DNA of 64,000 nucleotides from Mesorhizobium sp. NZP2298 (GTDB lineage: Bacteria; Pseudomonadota; Alphaproteobacteria; Rhizobiales; Rhizobiaceae). The notes below the pieces were generated by a model that was not told where the DNA came from, ran no database searches, and saw only the letters and a list, made by a program, of their open reading frames with translations. Shown in pieces: positions 1-9,054 of this stretch. How positions within the stretch are numbered: the stretch's first letter is position 1; each line of letters starts with the position of its first letter. The stretch is taken from the NCBI RefSeq assembly GCF_013170825.1, contig NZ_CP033365.1, forward strand, positions 5,840,001 to 5,904,000, read 5' to 3'. A program made the position numbers and the translations under genes.

Positions 1-937
1 CGCGACCGTGTCGGACTACCATACATCGGGCGCCTGGAATGCGCTGGGCGTCGTCGCGGTGGCGGCGAGGTTGCGGCGGCTCGGCGACGATCAACTGCGC
101 CAGGCGCTTGGCATTGCGGAATATCACGGCCCACGCAGCCAGATGATGCGCGAGATCGCGAACCCGACGATGCTGCATGACGGCTCGGGCATCGGCACGC
201 TGATCGGCCTGTCCGCGGCCGTGCTCGCCGAACGCGGCTTTACCGGCGCGCCGGCGATCACGATCGAGGAACCCGAGGTCGCGCCGCATTGGCAGGATCT
301 CGGTGCCTTCTGGCAGGTGCTGCATCAGTATGTGAAGCCGTACCCGATCTGCCGCTGGGCGCATGCCGCGATCGACGCGACGCGCGGGCTCTGCCATGTG
401 CATCATCTCGCGCCTTCCGACATCAGCCACGTCGAGGTGAACAGTTTCCACTATGCCGCAACGCTGTTCGACGGCATGCCGGACACGACCTCGAAGGCGC
501 AGTACAGCCTGCGCTTCGCCGTCGCGACCTTTATCGTCCATGGCCGTATCGGACTCGAGCACATTTCCGGCAGCGGCCTGGAGGATGCCGCCGTGGCGGA
601 TATGCTGAGCCGCATCACGGTCCTGGAGTCGGAGCGCCACAGTGCCCGTTTTCCGGCGGGCCGCTGGGCCGACGTGGCGATCACGACATCAGATGGGCGG
701 ATCCTCGCTTCGGGCGACGTCCATGCGCGCGGCGGACCGGAGGCGCCGCTAACGCAAGCCGAAATCGAGGCCAAGTACATGGAATTCGCCGCACCGGTGC
801 TCGGACAGGGCCGCGCCGAGGCGATCCGCGACGCGGTGCTGTCGCTCAGCGACCGCGACAGCCTCTTCAGCGATCTCTCGGCATTGCTCTACGATCCTCC
901 TGTCATCACCAGGATGCTGCAACGGCCAGCGTGGTAG
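1..937 (+). CDS. MmgE/PrpD family protein, 5' end outside window
   Basis: This is the C-terminal part of an MmgE/PrpD-fold protein, the family of 2-methylcitrate dehydratase and cis-aconitate decarboxylase. The frame is open to the left edge, so the first GTG at 8 is probably internal. The visible part begins in the helical domain (SGAWNALG, like the conserved GAWGA segment of PrpD proteins), followed by KPYPICRWAHAAID, where family members carry the conserved K-Y-P-C/S-H segment. About 310 residues remain of a usual 450 or so. It lies 64 bp upstream of a DapA-family gene in the same direction and probably belongs to that catabolic operon. The substrate cannot be read from sequence; a hydro-lyase or decarboxylase acting on a small polycarboxylate is the family-based guess. 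Confidence 0.85.
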   Translation, partial: ATVSDYHTSGAWNALGVVAVAARLRRLGDDQLRQALGIAEYHGPRSQMMREIANPTMLHDGSGIGTLIGLSAAVLAERGFTGAPAITIEEPEVAPHWQDLGAFWQVLHQYVKPYPICRWAHAAIDATRGLCHVHHLAPSDISHVEVNSFHYAATLFDGMPDTTSKAQYSLRFAVATFIVHGRIGLEHISGSGLEDAAVADMLSRITVLESERHSARFPAGRWADVAITTSDGRILASGDVHARGGPEAPLTQAEIEAKYMEFAAPVLGQGRAEAIRDAVLSLSDRDSLFSDLSALLYDPPVITRMLQRPAW

Positions 938-1001
938 CGGCCGGACGGCGGCAGCGGCGGTCACACACGGCATCGAATACCATCACGCACAGAGGACACA
1001 G

Positions 1002-1910
1002 ATGACCCGCCCGCAAGGAACCATCGCACCGATCCTGACGCCATTCGCTGACGACGGCAGCATCGCACGCGATCTCTTTGTGTCCCATGCCAAATGGGTG
1101 CTGGACCAGGGCGCGCATTTCCTGTCCCCCTTCGGCACCACCGGCGAGGCACTGTCGCTCTCGCTGGGTGAGCGCATGCGGGCGCTGGAGTGGCTGATCG
1201 AAGCCGGCATTTCGCCAGACCGGCTGATGCCCGGCACCGGCGTCACCGCGCTGCCCGAAACCGTCGAACTGTCGAAGCACGCGGTCGGGCTCGGCTGTGC
1301 CGGAGTGATGGTGCTGCCGTCCTTCTTCTACACCGCCGCCGGCGACAGCGGCCAGGCACGCTACTACAGCGAACTGATCGAGCGGGTTGCGAACCCGGCA
1401 ATGAAGATGATCCTCTACCACATTCCGCAGAACTCCGGTGTGCCGGTGAGCCCGGCCTTGACCGCCCGGCTGAGTGCGGCGTTTCCTGAAACGGTCGTCG
1501 CCTACAAGGACAGCGCCGGTGACTGGAACAACACGGCAGCGGTGATTGCCGCCGCCCCCGAGGTTGCGGTGTTCCCGAGTTCTGAAGCGCAATTGACCAA
1601 GGGCCTGGCCAGCGGCGCGGCAGGCTGCATCTCGGCCACGGTCAACCTCAACGCCGCGGCCATCCGCTCGCTCTACGAGCGTACGCTGGCCGGGGAGGAC
1701 ATTGCCGAGGCGGATGCGACGATCAAGGCGTTCCGCAAGATCATCCAGGATGCCGGTCTGATCCCGGCAATGAAGGCCGTGCTGGCGGTGCGCTCCGGCG
1801 ACCAGCGCTGGCTGAACCTGCGCGCTCCACACGAGAATGCAACGCTCGAAAGCGGTGAGAAACTGCTCGCGGCGCTCGGCTCTTCGGCAGATCACATTGG
1901 CCGGAACTGA
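1002..1910 (+). CDS. Dihydrodipicolinate synthase (DapA) family aldolase/lyase
   Basis: A 302-residue TIM-barrel class I aldolase of the DapA/NanA superfamily. Visible signatures are GTTGEALSLS near residue 46, which binds the keto-acid carboxylate, the Tyr segment ILYHIPQNSG near residue 140, and the Schiff-base lysine in VVAYKDSAGD near residue 168. AGAGGA at 991-996 sits five bases before the ATG. Family members condense or cleave pyruvate with an aldehyde, or dehydrate sugar acids. Its placement in an amino-acid-derivative operon instead of a lysine or cell-wall context argues for a catabolic keto-acid lyase and not for housekeeping DapA. The exact substrate is unknown. Confidence 0.88.
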   Translation: MTRPQGTIAPILTPFADDGSIARDLFVSHAKWVLDQGAHFLSPFGTTGEALSLSLGERMRALEWLIEAGISPDRLMPGTGVTALPETVELSKHAVGLGCAGVMVLPSFFYTAAGDSGQARYYSELIERVANPAMKMILYHIPQNSGVPVSPALTARLSAAFPETVVAYKDSAGDWNNTAAVIAAAPEVAVFPSSEAQLTKGLASGAAGCISATVNLNAAAIRSLYERTLAGEDIAEADATIKAFRKIIQDAGLIPAMKAVLAVRSGDQRWLNLRAPHENATLESGEKLLAALGSSADHIGRN

Positions 1911-1918
1911 GCGGCATC

Positions 1919-2887
1919 ATGTCGGCTGAACCATCCGTCATCCTGCACACAGACCGGCCGGCCGCGGCGCTGGCCGTGCTGATGGAGACGCATCCGGACC
2001 TCGCGATCCATGCTTGCGACAGTTACGCCGCCCTGCCCGAGCTGATCGAGCGCGTGGCGGCGGAGGTGGTTTATTCCGTCCGCTTCGACGGTACGCCGCG
2101 CTTTCCGCGCCAGGCCCTGGTCGAAAGCCCAACCGTGAAATGGGTCTCGGTGGGTGGCTCCGGCACCGATCATCTCGGACACTGGGACCCGGAGCGGCTG
2201 ACGGTGACGAACGCCGCGGGCGTTGCCGCCGGCATGCTTGCCGAATATGCGCTCGGCGCCATGCTGTCCTTCTCGCTCGACCTGCGCGGCTTTGCGGGCC
2301 GCCAGCAGGCACGACAGTGGGGCAGCGGCCGCGTCGAGCCGATCGAAGGCAAGACGGTGCTGATCATCGGCCTTGGCAAGACCGGCGAGGCCGTCGCCAA
2401 ACGGGCGCAGGCGATGGGTATGCGCACGCTGGGCATCCGCGCGCGCCCCAAGCCGACACCAAACCTGGATGAGGTTCATGGCGTTGACGCGCTGCTGCCA
2501 CTCGTGGGCCGTGCCGATTTCATTATCTGCTGCGTGCCTTTGCTGCCGACCACGCGCGGCCTGCTCGGCAAGGCGGCCTTCGCCGCGATGAAGGCCTCCG
2601 CCGTGCTCATCGATATTTCGCGCGGTGGCGTGGTCGATGAGACGGCGCTGCTCGAAGCCCTCGACGACAAGCGGATCAAGGGGGCGGCGCTCGACGTCTT
2701 TGCGACCGAGCCGCTATCCGCCGAGCATCCTCTCTGGGGTTACGACAACGTCGCCATCACGCCGCATTGCGCGGCGGTCTATGACGGCTGGGACATAAAG
2801 TCGGTGCGCATGTTCACCGACAATCTGGCGCGCTATCGCCGCGGCGAGCCGCTGGAGAATGTGGTCAGTCCGGAGCGCGGCTATTGA
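1919..2887 (+). CDS. D-isomer-specific 2-hydroxyacid dehydrogenase
   Basis: A 322-residue NAD(P)-dependent dehydrogenase that interconverts a 2-keto acid and a D-2-hydroxy acid. The nucleotide-binding loop is IIGLGKTGEAVAKRA (residues about 150-164). The catalytic triad of the family is visible: Arg in DISRGGVVDE, Glu in VFATEPL and His in ITPHCAA near the C-terminus. The N-terminal catalytic domain is of ordinary length. It starts 8 bp after the DapA-like gene, so the two are probably co-transcribed. Next to D-amino-acid enzymes on the other strand, a plausible job is reduction of the keto acids they produce, but that is inference. Confidence 0.9.
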   Translation: MSAEPSVILHTDRPAAALAVLMETHPDLAIHACDSYAALPELIERVAAEVVYSVRFDGTPRFPRQALVESPTVKWVSVGGSGTDHLGHWDPERLTVTNAAGVAAGMLAEYALGAMLSFSLDLRGFAGRQQARQWGSGRVEPIEGKTVLIIGLGKTGEAVAKRAQAMGMRTLGIRARPKPTPNLDEVHGVDALLPLVGRADFIICCVPLLPTTRGLLGKAAFAAMKASAVLIDISRGGVVDETALLEALDDKRIKGAALDVFATEPLSAEHPLWGYDNVAITPHCAAVYDGWDIKSVRMFTDNLARYRRGEPLENVVSPERGY

Positions 2888-2909
2888 AAGCCGGGAAGGA
2901 ATAAATCCG

Positions 2910-4451
2910 ATGTCACAGGACAGGCGCGGCGGCGGCCGCAGATCGAAGCTCGGGCGCAGCGGTGGCGGCATCGCGCAACTGCCGTGGCAGAGCGTCAAGA
3001 ATCCCTATCCGCCCATGCAGCTTCTCGACGAAGAGCGGATGCAGCGACTGCACGACACCTCAATGCGCATCCTGTCCGAACTCGGCATCCGCGTCATGAG
3101 CGAGCGGGTGATGGACCTGTTCGCTTCCGCCGGCGCCATCGTCGATCGCGAAGAGAAGACCATCCGCATCGATGAGAGCCTGGTGCGCGAAGCGCTGCGG
3201 GCGGTGCCGTCCTCCTTCACGCTGACCAGCCGCAATCCCGAAAAGCAGGTCCATCTCGGCGGTAACTCGCTGGTCTTCGGCCTGGTGGCCGGCCCGCCCA
3301 ACGTACATGACCGCATCAACGGTCGACGTCAGGGCAATCTTGCCGACTACCAGAACTTCATCCGGCTGGCGCACCACTTCAACGCCATCCACATCATCGG
3401 CAACCAGGTGGTGGCGCCAATGGAGCTGCCGGCGAATGCGCGCCATCTCGACACCTACCATGCCAATCTGACGCTGAGCGACCTCTCCTTCCACTGCACC
3501 GCGATCGGCCGCTCGCGGGCCATGGACGGCATCAACATGATGGCGATCGCGCGCGGCATCTCCGTCGAGGAGATGCGCGCCTCGCCTGGCGTGACCACGA
3601 TCATCTCGATCAACTCGCCGCGCCTGTTCGACGATGCGATGGCGGAGGGCCTGATCGCCATGGCGGAGCACGGCCAGCCGGTGACCGTCACGCCTTTCAC
3701 GCTGATGGGCGCGATGACGCCGGTGACGCTGGCCGCCGCACTCTGCCAGCAGAACGCGGAGGCGCTGTTCGGCGTGGTCCTGACCCAGCTCGTCAATCCC
3801 GGCACGCCGGTGATGTATGGCGCCTTCACCTCCAATGTCGACATGAAGTCGGGCGCGCCGGCCTTCGGCACGCCTGAGAATGCCAAGGCCAACATCATCG
3901 CCGGCCAGTTGGCGCGGCGCTACAACCTCCCCTATCGCACCTCAAATGCGAATGCCTCGAACGTGGTTGATCTGCAGGCCGCCTACGAAACCGAGATGGC
4001 GACGTGGGGTGCGGTGCTCGGCGGCGCCAATCTGATCTACCATGCGGCAGGCTGGCTGGAGGGCGGGCTGACAGCGTCCTATGAAAAGCTCGTGCTGGAC
4101 GTCGAGATCCTGCAGAACATGATGGAATTCCTGCGGCCGCTGCCGTTCCAGGAAGACGACCTGGGCTTCGAAGCGATCAAGTCGGTGCCGGCCGGCGGCC
4201 ATTTCTTCGGCGCCGAGCACACCATGTCGCGCTATACCACCGCCTTCTACCAGCCGATGCTCTCCAACTGGCAGAACCATGGCGCCTGGGAGGAGGCCGG
4301 CGGCAAGGATGCGCTGGAGCGGGCGACGGAGCTCTGGCAGCAGGCGCTGCACGATTACGAAGAACCGGTGATGGACCCCGCGATCCGCGAGGAACTCGAC
4401 GCCTATGTCGCGCACCGCCGCGAGGAGATCGCCGCCAATCCGGAAGGTTAG
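2910..4451 (+). CDS. Trimethylamine methyltransferase (MttB) family protein, non-pyrrolysine
   Basis: A 513-residue MttB-superfamily protein. I placed the start at the ATG at 2910 because GGAAGGA lies about ten bases upstream; an in-frame ATG at 2859 lies inside the preceding gene. Typical segments include LLDEERMQRLHDTSMRILSE near residue 40, LVAGPPNVHD and the C-terminal YHAAGWLEGG. There is no in-frame amber codon, so it belongs to the non-pyrrolysine branch, whose characterised members (for example MtgB) demethylate quaternary amines such as glycine betaine and pass the methyl group to a corrinoid protein. No corrinoid-protein or corrinoid-methyltransferase gene is visible in the window, so the acceptor is unknown. 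Confidence 0.85.
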   Translation: MSQDRRGGGRRSKLGRSGGGIAQLPWQSVKNPYPPMQLLDEERMQRLHDTSMRILSELGIRVMSERVMDLFASAGAIVDREEKTIRIDESLVREALRAVPSSFTLTSRNPEKQVHLGGNSLVFGLVAGPPNVHDRINGRRQGNLADYQNFIRLAHHFNAIHIIGNQVVAPMELPANARHLDTYHANLTLSDLSFHCTAIGRSRAMDGINMMAIARGISVEEMRASPGVTTIISINSPRLFDDAMAEGLIAMAEHGQPVTVTPFTLMGAMTPVTLAAALCQQNAEALFGVVLTQLVNPGTPVMYGAFTSNVDMKSGAPAFGTPENAKANIIAGQLARRYNLPYRTSNANASNVVDLQAAYETEMATWGAVLGGANLIYHAAGWLEGGLTASYEKLVLDVEILQNMMEFLRPLPFQEDDLGFEAIKSVPAGGHFFGAEHTMSRYTTAFYQPMLSNWQNHGAWEEAGGKDALERATELWQQALHDYEEPVMDPAIREELDAYVAHRREEIAANPEG

Positions 4452-4463
4452 GACCTCTGCCCC

Positions 4464-5948
4464 ATGCACTATGATCTCGTCATCCGTCACGCGACGCTGA
4501 TCGCCGGCGACGGCTCGAAACCTTTCGAGGCCGACATCGCCGTCACCGGGGACAGGATCGCCGCCATCGGGCGGCTGGACGACGCACAGGGCATCGAGGA
4601 GATCGATGCCAGGGGCAAGGTGGTCGCGCCCGGCTTCATCGACGTGCACACCCATGACGATAGCGCACTGCTGGCGCCCCGCGGCATGGATCCGAAGATC
4701 AGCCAGGGCGTGACGACGGTGATCGCCGGCAATTGCGGCGTCAGCCTGGCGCCGCTGCTTCTCGACAGGACGCCACCGCCGCCCTTCACGCTGGTCGGCG
4801 GCCGCGAGAATTTCCGCTTCGATCGCTTTGCCGACTATGTCGCCGAGCTCAAGCGGCGCGGTATCGCCACGAACGCGGCTCTATTGGTCGGGCACACCAC
4901 TTTGCGCCAGCGCTGCATGCCGGTGACCGACCGTCCGGCCAACGAAACGGAGACGGCGGCGATGCAGGAGGCGGTCGCCGAGGCGATGGCCGAAGGAGCC
5001 TTCGGCCTCAGCACCGGGCTCGACTATCCGCCGGCGGTGAAGTCCTCGACCGAGGAGGTCAAGGCGCTCGCAGCCATGGCGGCCGGCCTCGGCGGCCCTT
5101 ATGTCACCCACACACGCAACTATTTCGAGACGATGGACGAGGCGATCGAGGAAGCGATCGACATTGCCGATCATGCCGGCGGCAAGCTGTTCATCTCGCA
5201 CCATCAGTGCACCGGCCGCGCCAATTTCGGCAAGAGCCGTCCGTCACTGGAAAGGATTGACCGGGCGCGCGAGACGATGGACATCGGCATGGATGTCTAT
5301 CCCTATGCCGCAAGCTCTACCGTACTTCGCCTGGAGCGCTGCGACACGGGCCTGAAGATCCTCGTCACATGGTCGGATCCGCATCCCGAGATGGCCAGGC
5401 GCGAGATCGCCGACATCGCGCGGGACTGGAATTGCAGCGAGCGGGAGGCGGGTGAGCGCCTGCTGCCGGCCGGTGCCGTCTATTTCCAGCTCGACGAGGC
5501 GGATGTGCGCAACATCATCGCCCATCCGCGCACCATGATCGGCTCGGACGGCCTGCCGCACGATATCCACCCGCATCCGCGCCTGTGGGGCACCTTTCCG
5601 CGCGTGCTCGGCCATTATGCCAGGGATGTCGGCTTGTTCAGCCTGGAGGAGGCCGTGTTCCGGATGACCGGTCTGCCCGCGAAGGAATTCGGCATCGCGC
5701 AACGCGGGCTGCTCGTCGAAGGCAATTTCGCCGATCTCGTCGTCTTCGATCCCGACACGATCATCGACACCGCCACGTTCGAGGAGCCGCGTCGGCCCGC
5801 CGCCGGCATCGAGCATGTCTTCGTCAACGGCGTATCGGTATGGCGCGGCGGCAGGGCGACCGGCGCACTGCCTGGCACGGTCCTCAAGCCCTCGGCCTCA
5901 AGGGTCGTCAGGAGCGCATGCGGCTGCGGCGATCACAGAGCCTCGTAA
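4464..5948 (+). CDS. N-acyl-D-amino-acid deacylase family amidohydrolase
   Basis: A 494-residue amidohydrolase of the D-aminoacylase group. It opens with the family start DLVIRHATLIAGDG and the metal motif GFIDVHTHDD (residues 59-68). NCGVS near residue 91 corresponds to the conserved Cys segment of D-aminoacylases, and later metal-ligand segments include THTRNY, ISHHQCTG and IGSDGLPHD. The protein should hydrolyse N-acyl-D-amino acids to the free D-amino acid. It closes the plus-strand operon and overlaps the last gene of the facing operon by 16 bp at 5933-5948. The facing operon encodes other enzymes of D-amino-acid release and oxidation, which supports a D-substrate here. Confidence 0.88.
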   Translation: MHYDLVIRHATLIAGDGSKPFEADIAVTGDRIAAIGRLDDAQGIEEIDARGKVVAPGFIDVHTHDDSALLAPRGMDPKISQGVTTVIAGNCGVSLAPLLLDRTPPPPFTLVGGRENFRFDRFADYVAELKRRGIATNAALLVGHTTLRQRCMPVTDRPANETETAAMQEAVAEAMAEGAFGLSTGLDYPPAVKSSTEEVKALAAMAAGLGGPYVTHTRNYFETMDEAIEEAIDIADHAGGKLFISHHQCTGRANFGKSRPSLERIDRARETMDIGMDVYPYAASSTVLRLERCDTGLKILVTWSDPHPEMARREIADIARDWNCSEREAGERLLPAGAVYFQLDEADVRNIIAHPRTMIGSDGLPHDIHPHPRLWGTFPRVLGHYARDVGLFSLEEAVFRMTGLPAKEFGIAQRGLLVEGNFADLVVFDPDTIIDTATFEEPRRPAAGIEHVFVNGVSVWRGGRATGALPGTVLKPSASRVVRSACGCGDHRAS

Positions 5949-6598
5949 ATCCGGTCCACCGTTTCGAGCGTGTAGACGAATTCCACCGGCCGCGTGCAGC
6001 GCCAGCCGTCGAAGGGCTGGCCGCCGAGCGCCTTCAGCGCCTCGGGCAGGCGAAGAATGCCGCCGCCATAGAGCCGGTTGGCCATGTCGAGCATGCCGGT
6101 ACGGTGCATGGCTTCGCTCATGCTGCCGCAGGCATCCTTGACCAGCCAGACCCTGAAACCCTGGTAGACCGCGTCGAACACGCTCTCGGTCACGCAACTG
6201 TCGGTCAGCACGCCGGTTACGATCAGGTTCTCGACCTTAAGGTCGGCAAGCCATTTTGAAAGATCGGTGCGGCGAAAGGCACTCGGCCAGTGCTTGTGGA
6301 TGACGATGTCACCGGGCAGCGCCGCCACTTCTGCGCAGATCGCCGCGCCATCGCTGCCGGCCACGGCGGAGCGGAATTCCTCGGTCAGGATCTCCTCCTG
6401 CCGCGCATAGCCGTCGCGTTCCTCCGGCTTCACCCAGGCCTGCGCATGGATGACCGGCACGCCCGCCGCACGGGCGGCCGCGATCAGCGCGGCGGCATTG
6501 GCGAGCACGGCGTCATAGCCGATCACCGGCCAGGCCGCACCGGGGCGGTATTCGTTCTGCAAATCGATGGAGAGTAGGGCTGTCGCGGCAAGGTTCAT
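5933..6598 (-). CDS. Isochorismatase-family cysteine hydrolase
   Basis: A 221-residue cysteine hydrolase of the isochorismatase/nicotinamidase fold. The catalytic triad is visible: Asp in LSIDLQNEY (residue about 12), Lys in VIHKHWPSAF and the nucleophilic Cys in LTDSCVTES. Enzymes of this fold in amino-acid gene clusters are often N-carbamoylsarcosine, ureidoacrylate or biuret amidohydrolases. The ATG overlaps the stop codon of the M20 hydrolase upstream in an ATGA arrangement, indicating translational coupling as the last gene of the minus-strand operon. Substrate is not determined; release of CO2 and ammonia from a carbamoyl compound would fit the neighbours. Confidence 0.88.
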   Translation of the reverse strand: MNLAATALLSIDLQNEYRPGAAWPVIGYDAVLANAAALIAAARAAGVPVIHAQAWVKPEERDGYARQEEILTEEFRSAVAGSDGAAICAEVAALPGDIVIHKHWPSAFRRTDLSKWLADLKVENLIVTGVLTDSCVTESVFDAVYQGFRVWLVKDACGSMSEAMHRTGMLDMANRLYGGGILRLPEALKALGGQPFDGWRCTRPVEFVYTLETVDRIYEAL

Positions 6599-7878
6599 GG
6601 CTGTCCCATGGGATTGTCGAAGTCGGCGACGAAACGGAAAAGAAGACGGATAGCTTGATCGAGGTCGGCGATTTCCATCGCTTCATGCGGGTTGTGGCTG
6701 CCGTTCTCGTTGCGAATGAAGACCATGGCGGTCGCAATGTCGGCGCCGGCAAAGGTGGCCGCGTCATGCCCCGCCCCGCTCGGCACATGCGGCGCCCGCA
6801 TCTGCAGTTCGGCGGCAGCGCGGTCCAGCCTCGCGATCAGAGCCGGCGACATGGTCGCCGGCTCCCAGGTGAAACGTGGCCCGGCCTCGAAGCTGACGCC
6901 GCGTTTCGTGCCGACTTCGGCGAAGAGCGCGTGCAGCCTTGCGTCGACCCGTTCAAGAACAGCAGCCTCGGCGCTGCGCACATCGAGCGTGAAGCGGAGT
7001 TCGCCCAGGACGCGGCTGCCGCCGTGCTGGCTCGGATCGGATTCCACCCGACCGAAGGTAATGGTGGCCTCATGCCCTTCACGCTCGAGCGCGTCCCACT
7101 CCGCCTCAAGGCCGGCGACCAGATCGGCAAAGCCGAGCACGCTGTCATGGCGGGCAAAGCGCGGCTCGGCGCCGGAATGCGCGTAGGCGCCAAGGCATTT
7201 CGCATCGACATAGCGGAATCCCCCGGCAATACCGGTGACGATGCCGACCGGCGCGCCGGATTCGACAAGGCGCGGTCCCTGCTCGATATGCACTTCGACG
7301 AAAGCCGCGATGCGGCCGGCATCGATGCCCGGCACACCACGCCGCACGGCATCGGGGTCGAAGCCTTCATCACGCATGTGATCCGCAAGCGTGCGTCCGC
7401 TGTCCGACCGCTTCGCGTCCAGCGCCGCCGGCTCCAGCAGCCCAAGTGCGGCCTGGCTGCCGGGATAGGACAACGGAAACCACACCGCTTCCTCGGCGCG
7501 CATCGCCAGCACGACAAGATCGCGCGGCATTTGGATGCCTTGCCCGACCAGTTCGGCCATTACCGCCAGCCCGGCCACGACGCCCGCGGCGCCGTCGAAA
7601 TTGCCACCATGCGGCACACTGTCGAGATGCGAACCGACGACGATCGCCGGCAGGTCGGGGTTGTAGCCTTTCAGCGTCAAATAGAGGTTGCCGGCGGCAT
7701 CGACACGCGCCGTCGCGCCGAGCTTTTCCGCTTCGTCGCGCACGAGATCGTGGGCGAAGCGTTCACCGGGTCCATAGGCGATGCGCGTGATCCCCGGCGC
7801 ATCGGTGGTGGCGTGCGCAAGCCTCTCCAGCAGATGCCCGGCCAGCCTGCCGCCGGCCGGGAGGGAGGCATCGCTCAT
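6595..7878 (-). CDS. M20-family N-carbamoyl-L-amino-acid hydrolase / allantoate amidohydrolase-like
   Basis: A 427-residue di-metal amidase of the M20 hydantoinase/carbamoylase subfamily. Metal-binding segments are VVGSHLDSVPHGGNFDG near residue 82, RAEEAVWF near residue 128, EVHIEQGP near residue 193 and the C-terminal GAGHDA and SHNPHEAM segments. The usual NEEGSRF motif reads AEEAVWF, a small departure that may affect substrate choice. Characterised relatives hydrolyse N-carbamoyl-L-amino acids, allantoate or ureidoglycine. Its presence beside a D-specific carbamoylase would let the operon handle both enantiomers. ATGA overlaps couple it to both neighbours. Confidence 0.88.
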   Translation of the reverse strand: MSDASLPAGGRLAGHLLERLAHATTDAPGITRIAYGPGERFAHDLVRDEAEKLGATARVDAAGNLYLTLKGYNPDLPAIVVGSHLDSVPHGGNFDGAAGVVAGLAVMAELVGQGIQMPRDLVVLAMRAEEAVWFPLSYPGSQAALGLLEPAALDAKRSDSGRTLADHMRDEGFDPDAVRRGVPGIDAGRIAAFVEVHIEQGPRLVESGAPVGIVTGIAGGFRYVDAKCLGAYAHSGAEPRFARHDSVLGFADLVAGLEAEWDALEREGHEATITFGRVESDPSQHGGSRVLGELRFTLDVRSAEAAVLERVDARLHALFAEVGTKRGVSFEAGPRFTWEPATMSPALIARLDRAAAELQMRAPHVPSGAGHDAATFAGADIATAMVFIRNENGSHNPHEAMEIADLDQAIRLLFRFVADFDNPMGQP

Positions 7879-9041
7879 GACGCAACCTGCGTGGCTTGGG
7901 ACTCGACGTTGCGCAGCCGGTGTGGCGTAAGATCGTCCATCGACACGCCCTGCCTTGCGACATCGTCTGGAAAGCCCTTGCCCGCGATCAGGCTGGCGCA
8001 GATGCGCGACAGCGCCGGCGAGGTCTTGATGCCGTAGCCGCCCTGCCCGACCAGCCAGACGAAATCCGGGACCTCGTCATCCGGTCCGACCACCGGTGAC
8101 CCATCGGCGACGAAGGTCCGCAAGCCCGCCCATGAGCGCGACACGCGGTGCACTTCGATCGTCGTCGCCCGTTCGAGACGCTCAGCACCGATCGCCACAT
8201 CGATATCCTCGGCATAGGCATCCATCGGCGCTGAGAGCGTCGCATCGGCAGGCGAGACGAACAACTGCCCTGCATCCGGCTTGAAATAGAATTCGGCGCC
8301 GACACCGTTGACCAGCGGCCACTCGGTGATGTCGACACCGGCGGGCGCCGGGATGTTGAAGGCGGTGCGGCGCTTCGGCTGCAGGCCGATCGGGCGTACC
8401 CCGGCCATGACGGCGATCTCGTCACCCCAGGCACCGGCGGCATTGACGATCTGTGGCGCAAGGAATGTTCCTGCCGGGGTTTCGACCCGCCATTGGCCGC
8501 CTTGCCGACCGATGGCGTTGACGCCGGCATTGGTGACGATCCTGGCGCCATGCGCACGTGCGCCGCGCAAGAAACCCTGATGCAGGCCGTTCACATCGAT
8601 GTCCATCGAATGCGGTTCGATATAGGCGCCGGCGAGATAGTCCGCGCGCAGCACCGGCACGCGCGCAATCGCCTCGGCTTGTGTCATGGCGGCGATCGAC
8701 GGGACCAGCGCCCGCGCGGCCTCGAGATCCTGAGCCAGGAGATCGAGCTGATCGGCGCGCGCCACGGTGATCATGCCGCGTTTGCTGAGAAGCGGATAAT
8801 CCGTGAAGCCAGCCGGCGGTTCGGTCAGGAAAGACCGGCTCGCCAGCACGATCCGGCGGATGATGCCGTTGCCGTAGTTTTCGGTAAAGCTCGCCGCCGA
8901 GCGGCCGGTGGTGTGGTAGCCGCAATGGCTTTCCCGCTCGAGCACGACCACCTTGGCGGAGCGGGAGATCTCGAAGGCAGCGCCGGCGCCGGCCATGCCG
9001 CCGCCAATGATGATGATTTCGGTTTGCTCGGCGGCACTCAT
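7875..9041 (-). CDS. FAD-dependent D-amino-acid (D-arginine-like) dehydrogenase
   Basis: A 388-residue DAO-family flavoprotein. The N-terminal FAD-binding loop is IIIIGGGMAGAGAAFEIS (residues 9-26), followed by VVVLERE and GYHTTGRSAASF. Many segments recall Pseudomonas DauA (D-arginine dehydrogenase): PPAGF-x-PLLS, MDIDVNGLHQGFLRG, GVRPIGLQPKRRTAF, FYFKPDAGQ, WAGLRTFVADG and GQGGYGIKTSPA. The expected reaction is oxidation of a D-amino acid to the imino acid, which hydrolyses to a keto acid, with electrons passed to an acceptor other than oxygen. RidA, which hydrolyses reactive imines, is encoded in the same operon. The assignment to DauA is from remembered sequence, so substrate identity is open. 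Confidence 0.85.
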   Translation of the reverse strand: MSAAEQTEIIIIGGGMAGAGAAFEISRSAKVVVLERESHCGYHTTGRSAASFTENYGNGIIRRIVLASRSFLTEPPAGFTDYPLLSKRGMITVARADQLDLLAQDLEAARALVPSIAAMTQAEAIARVPVLRADYLAGAYIEPHSMDIDVNGLHQGFLRGARAHGARIVTNAGVNAIGRQGGQWRVETPAGTFLAPQIVNAAGAWGDEIAVMAGVRPIGLQPKRRTAFNIPAPAGVDITEWPLVNGVGAEFYFKPDAGQLFVSPADATLSAPMDAYAEDIDVAIGAERLERATTIEVHRVSRSWAGLRTFVADGSPVVGPDDEVPDFVWLVGQGGYGIKTSPALSRICASLIAGKGFPDDVARQGVSMDDLTPHRLRNVESQATQVAS

Positions 9042-9054
9042 ATCAACTCATCCT

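Noticed and set aside
2910..4451. Pyrrolysine-containing MttB
   Set aside because: No in-frame TAG occurs before the final stop; the protein is the non-pyrrolysine type.
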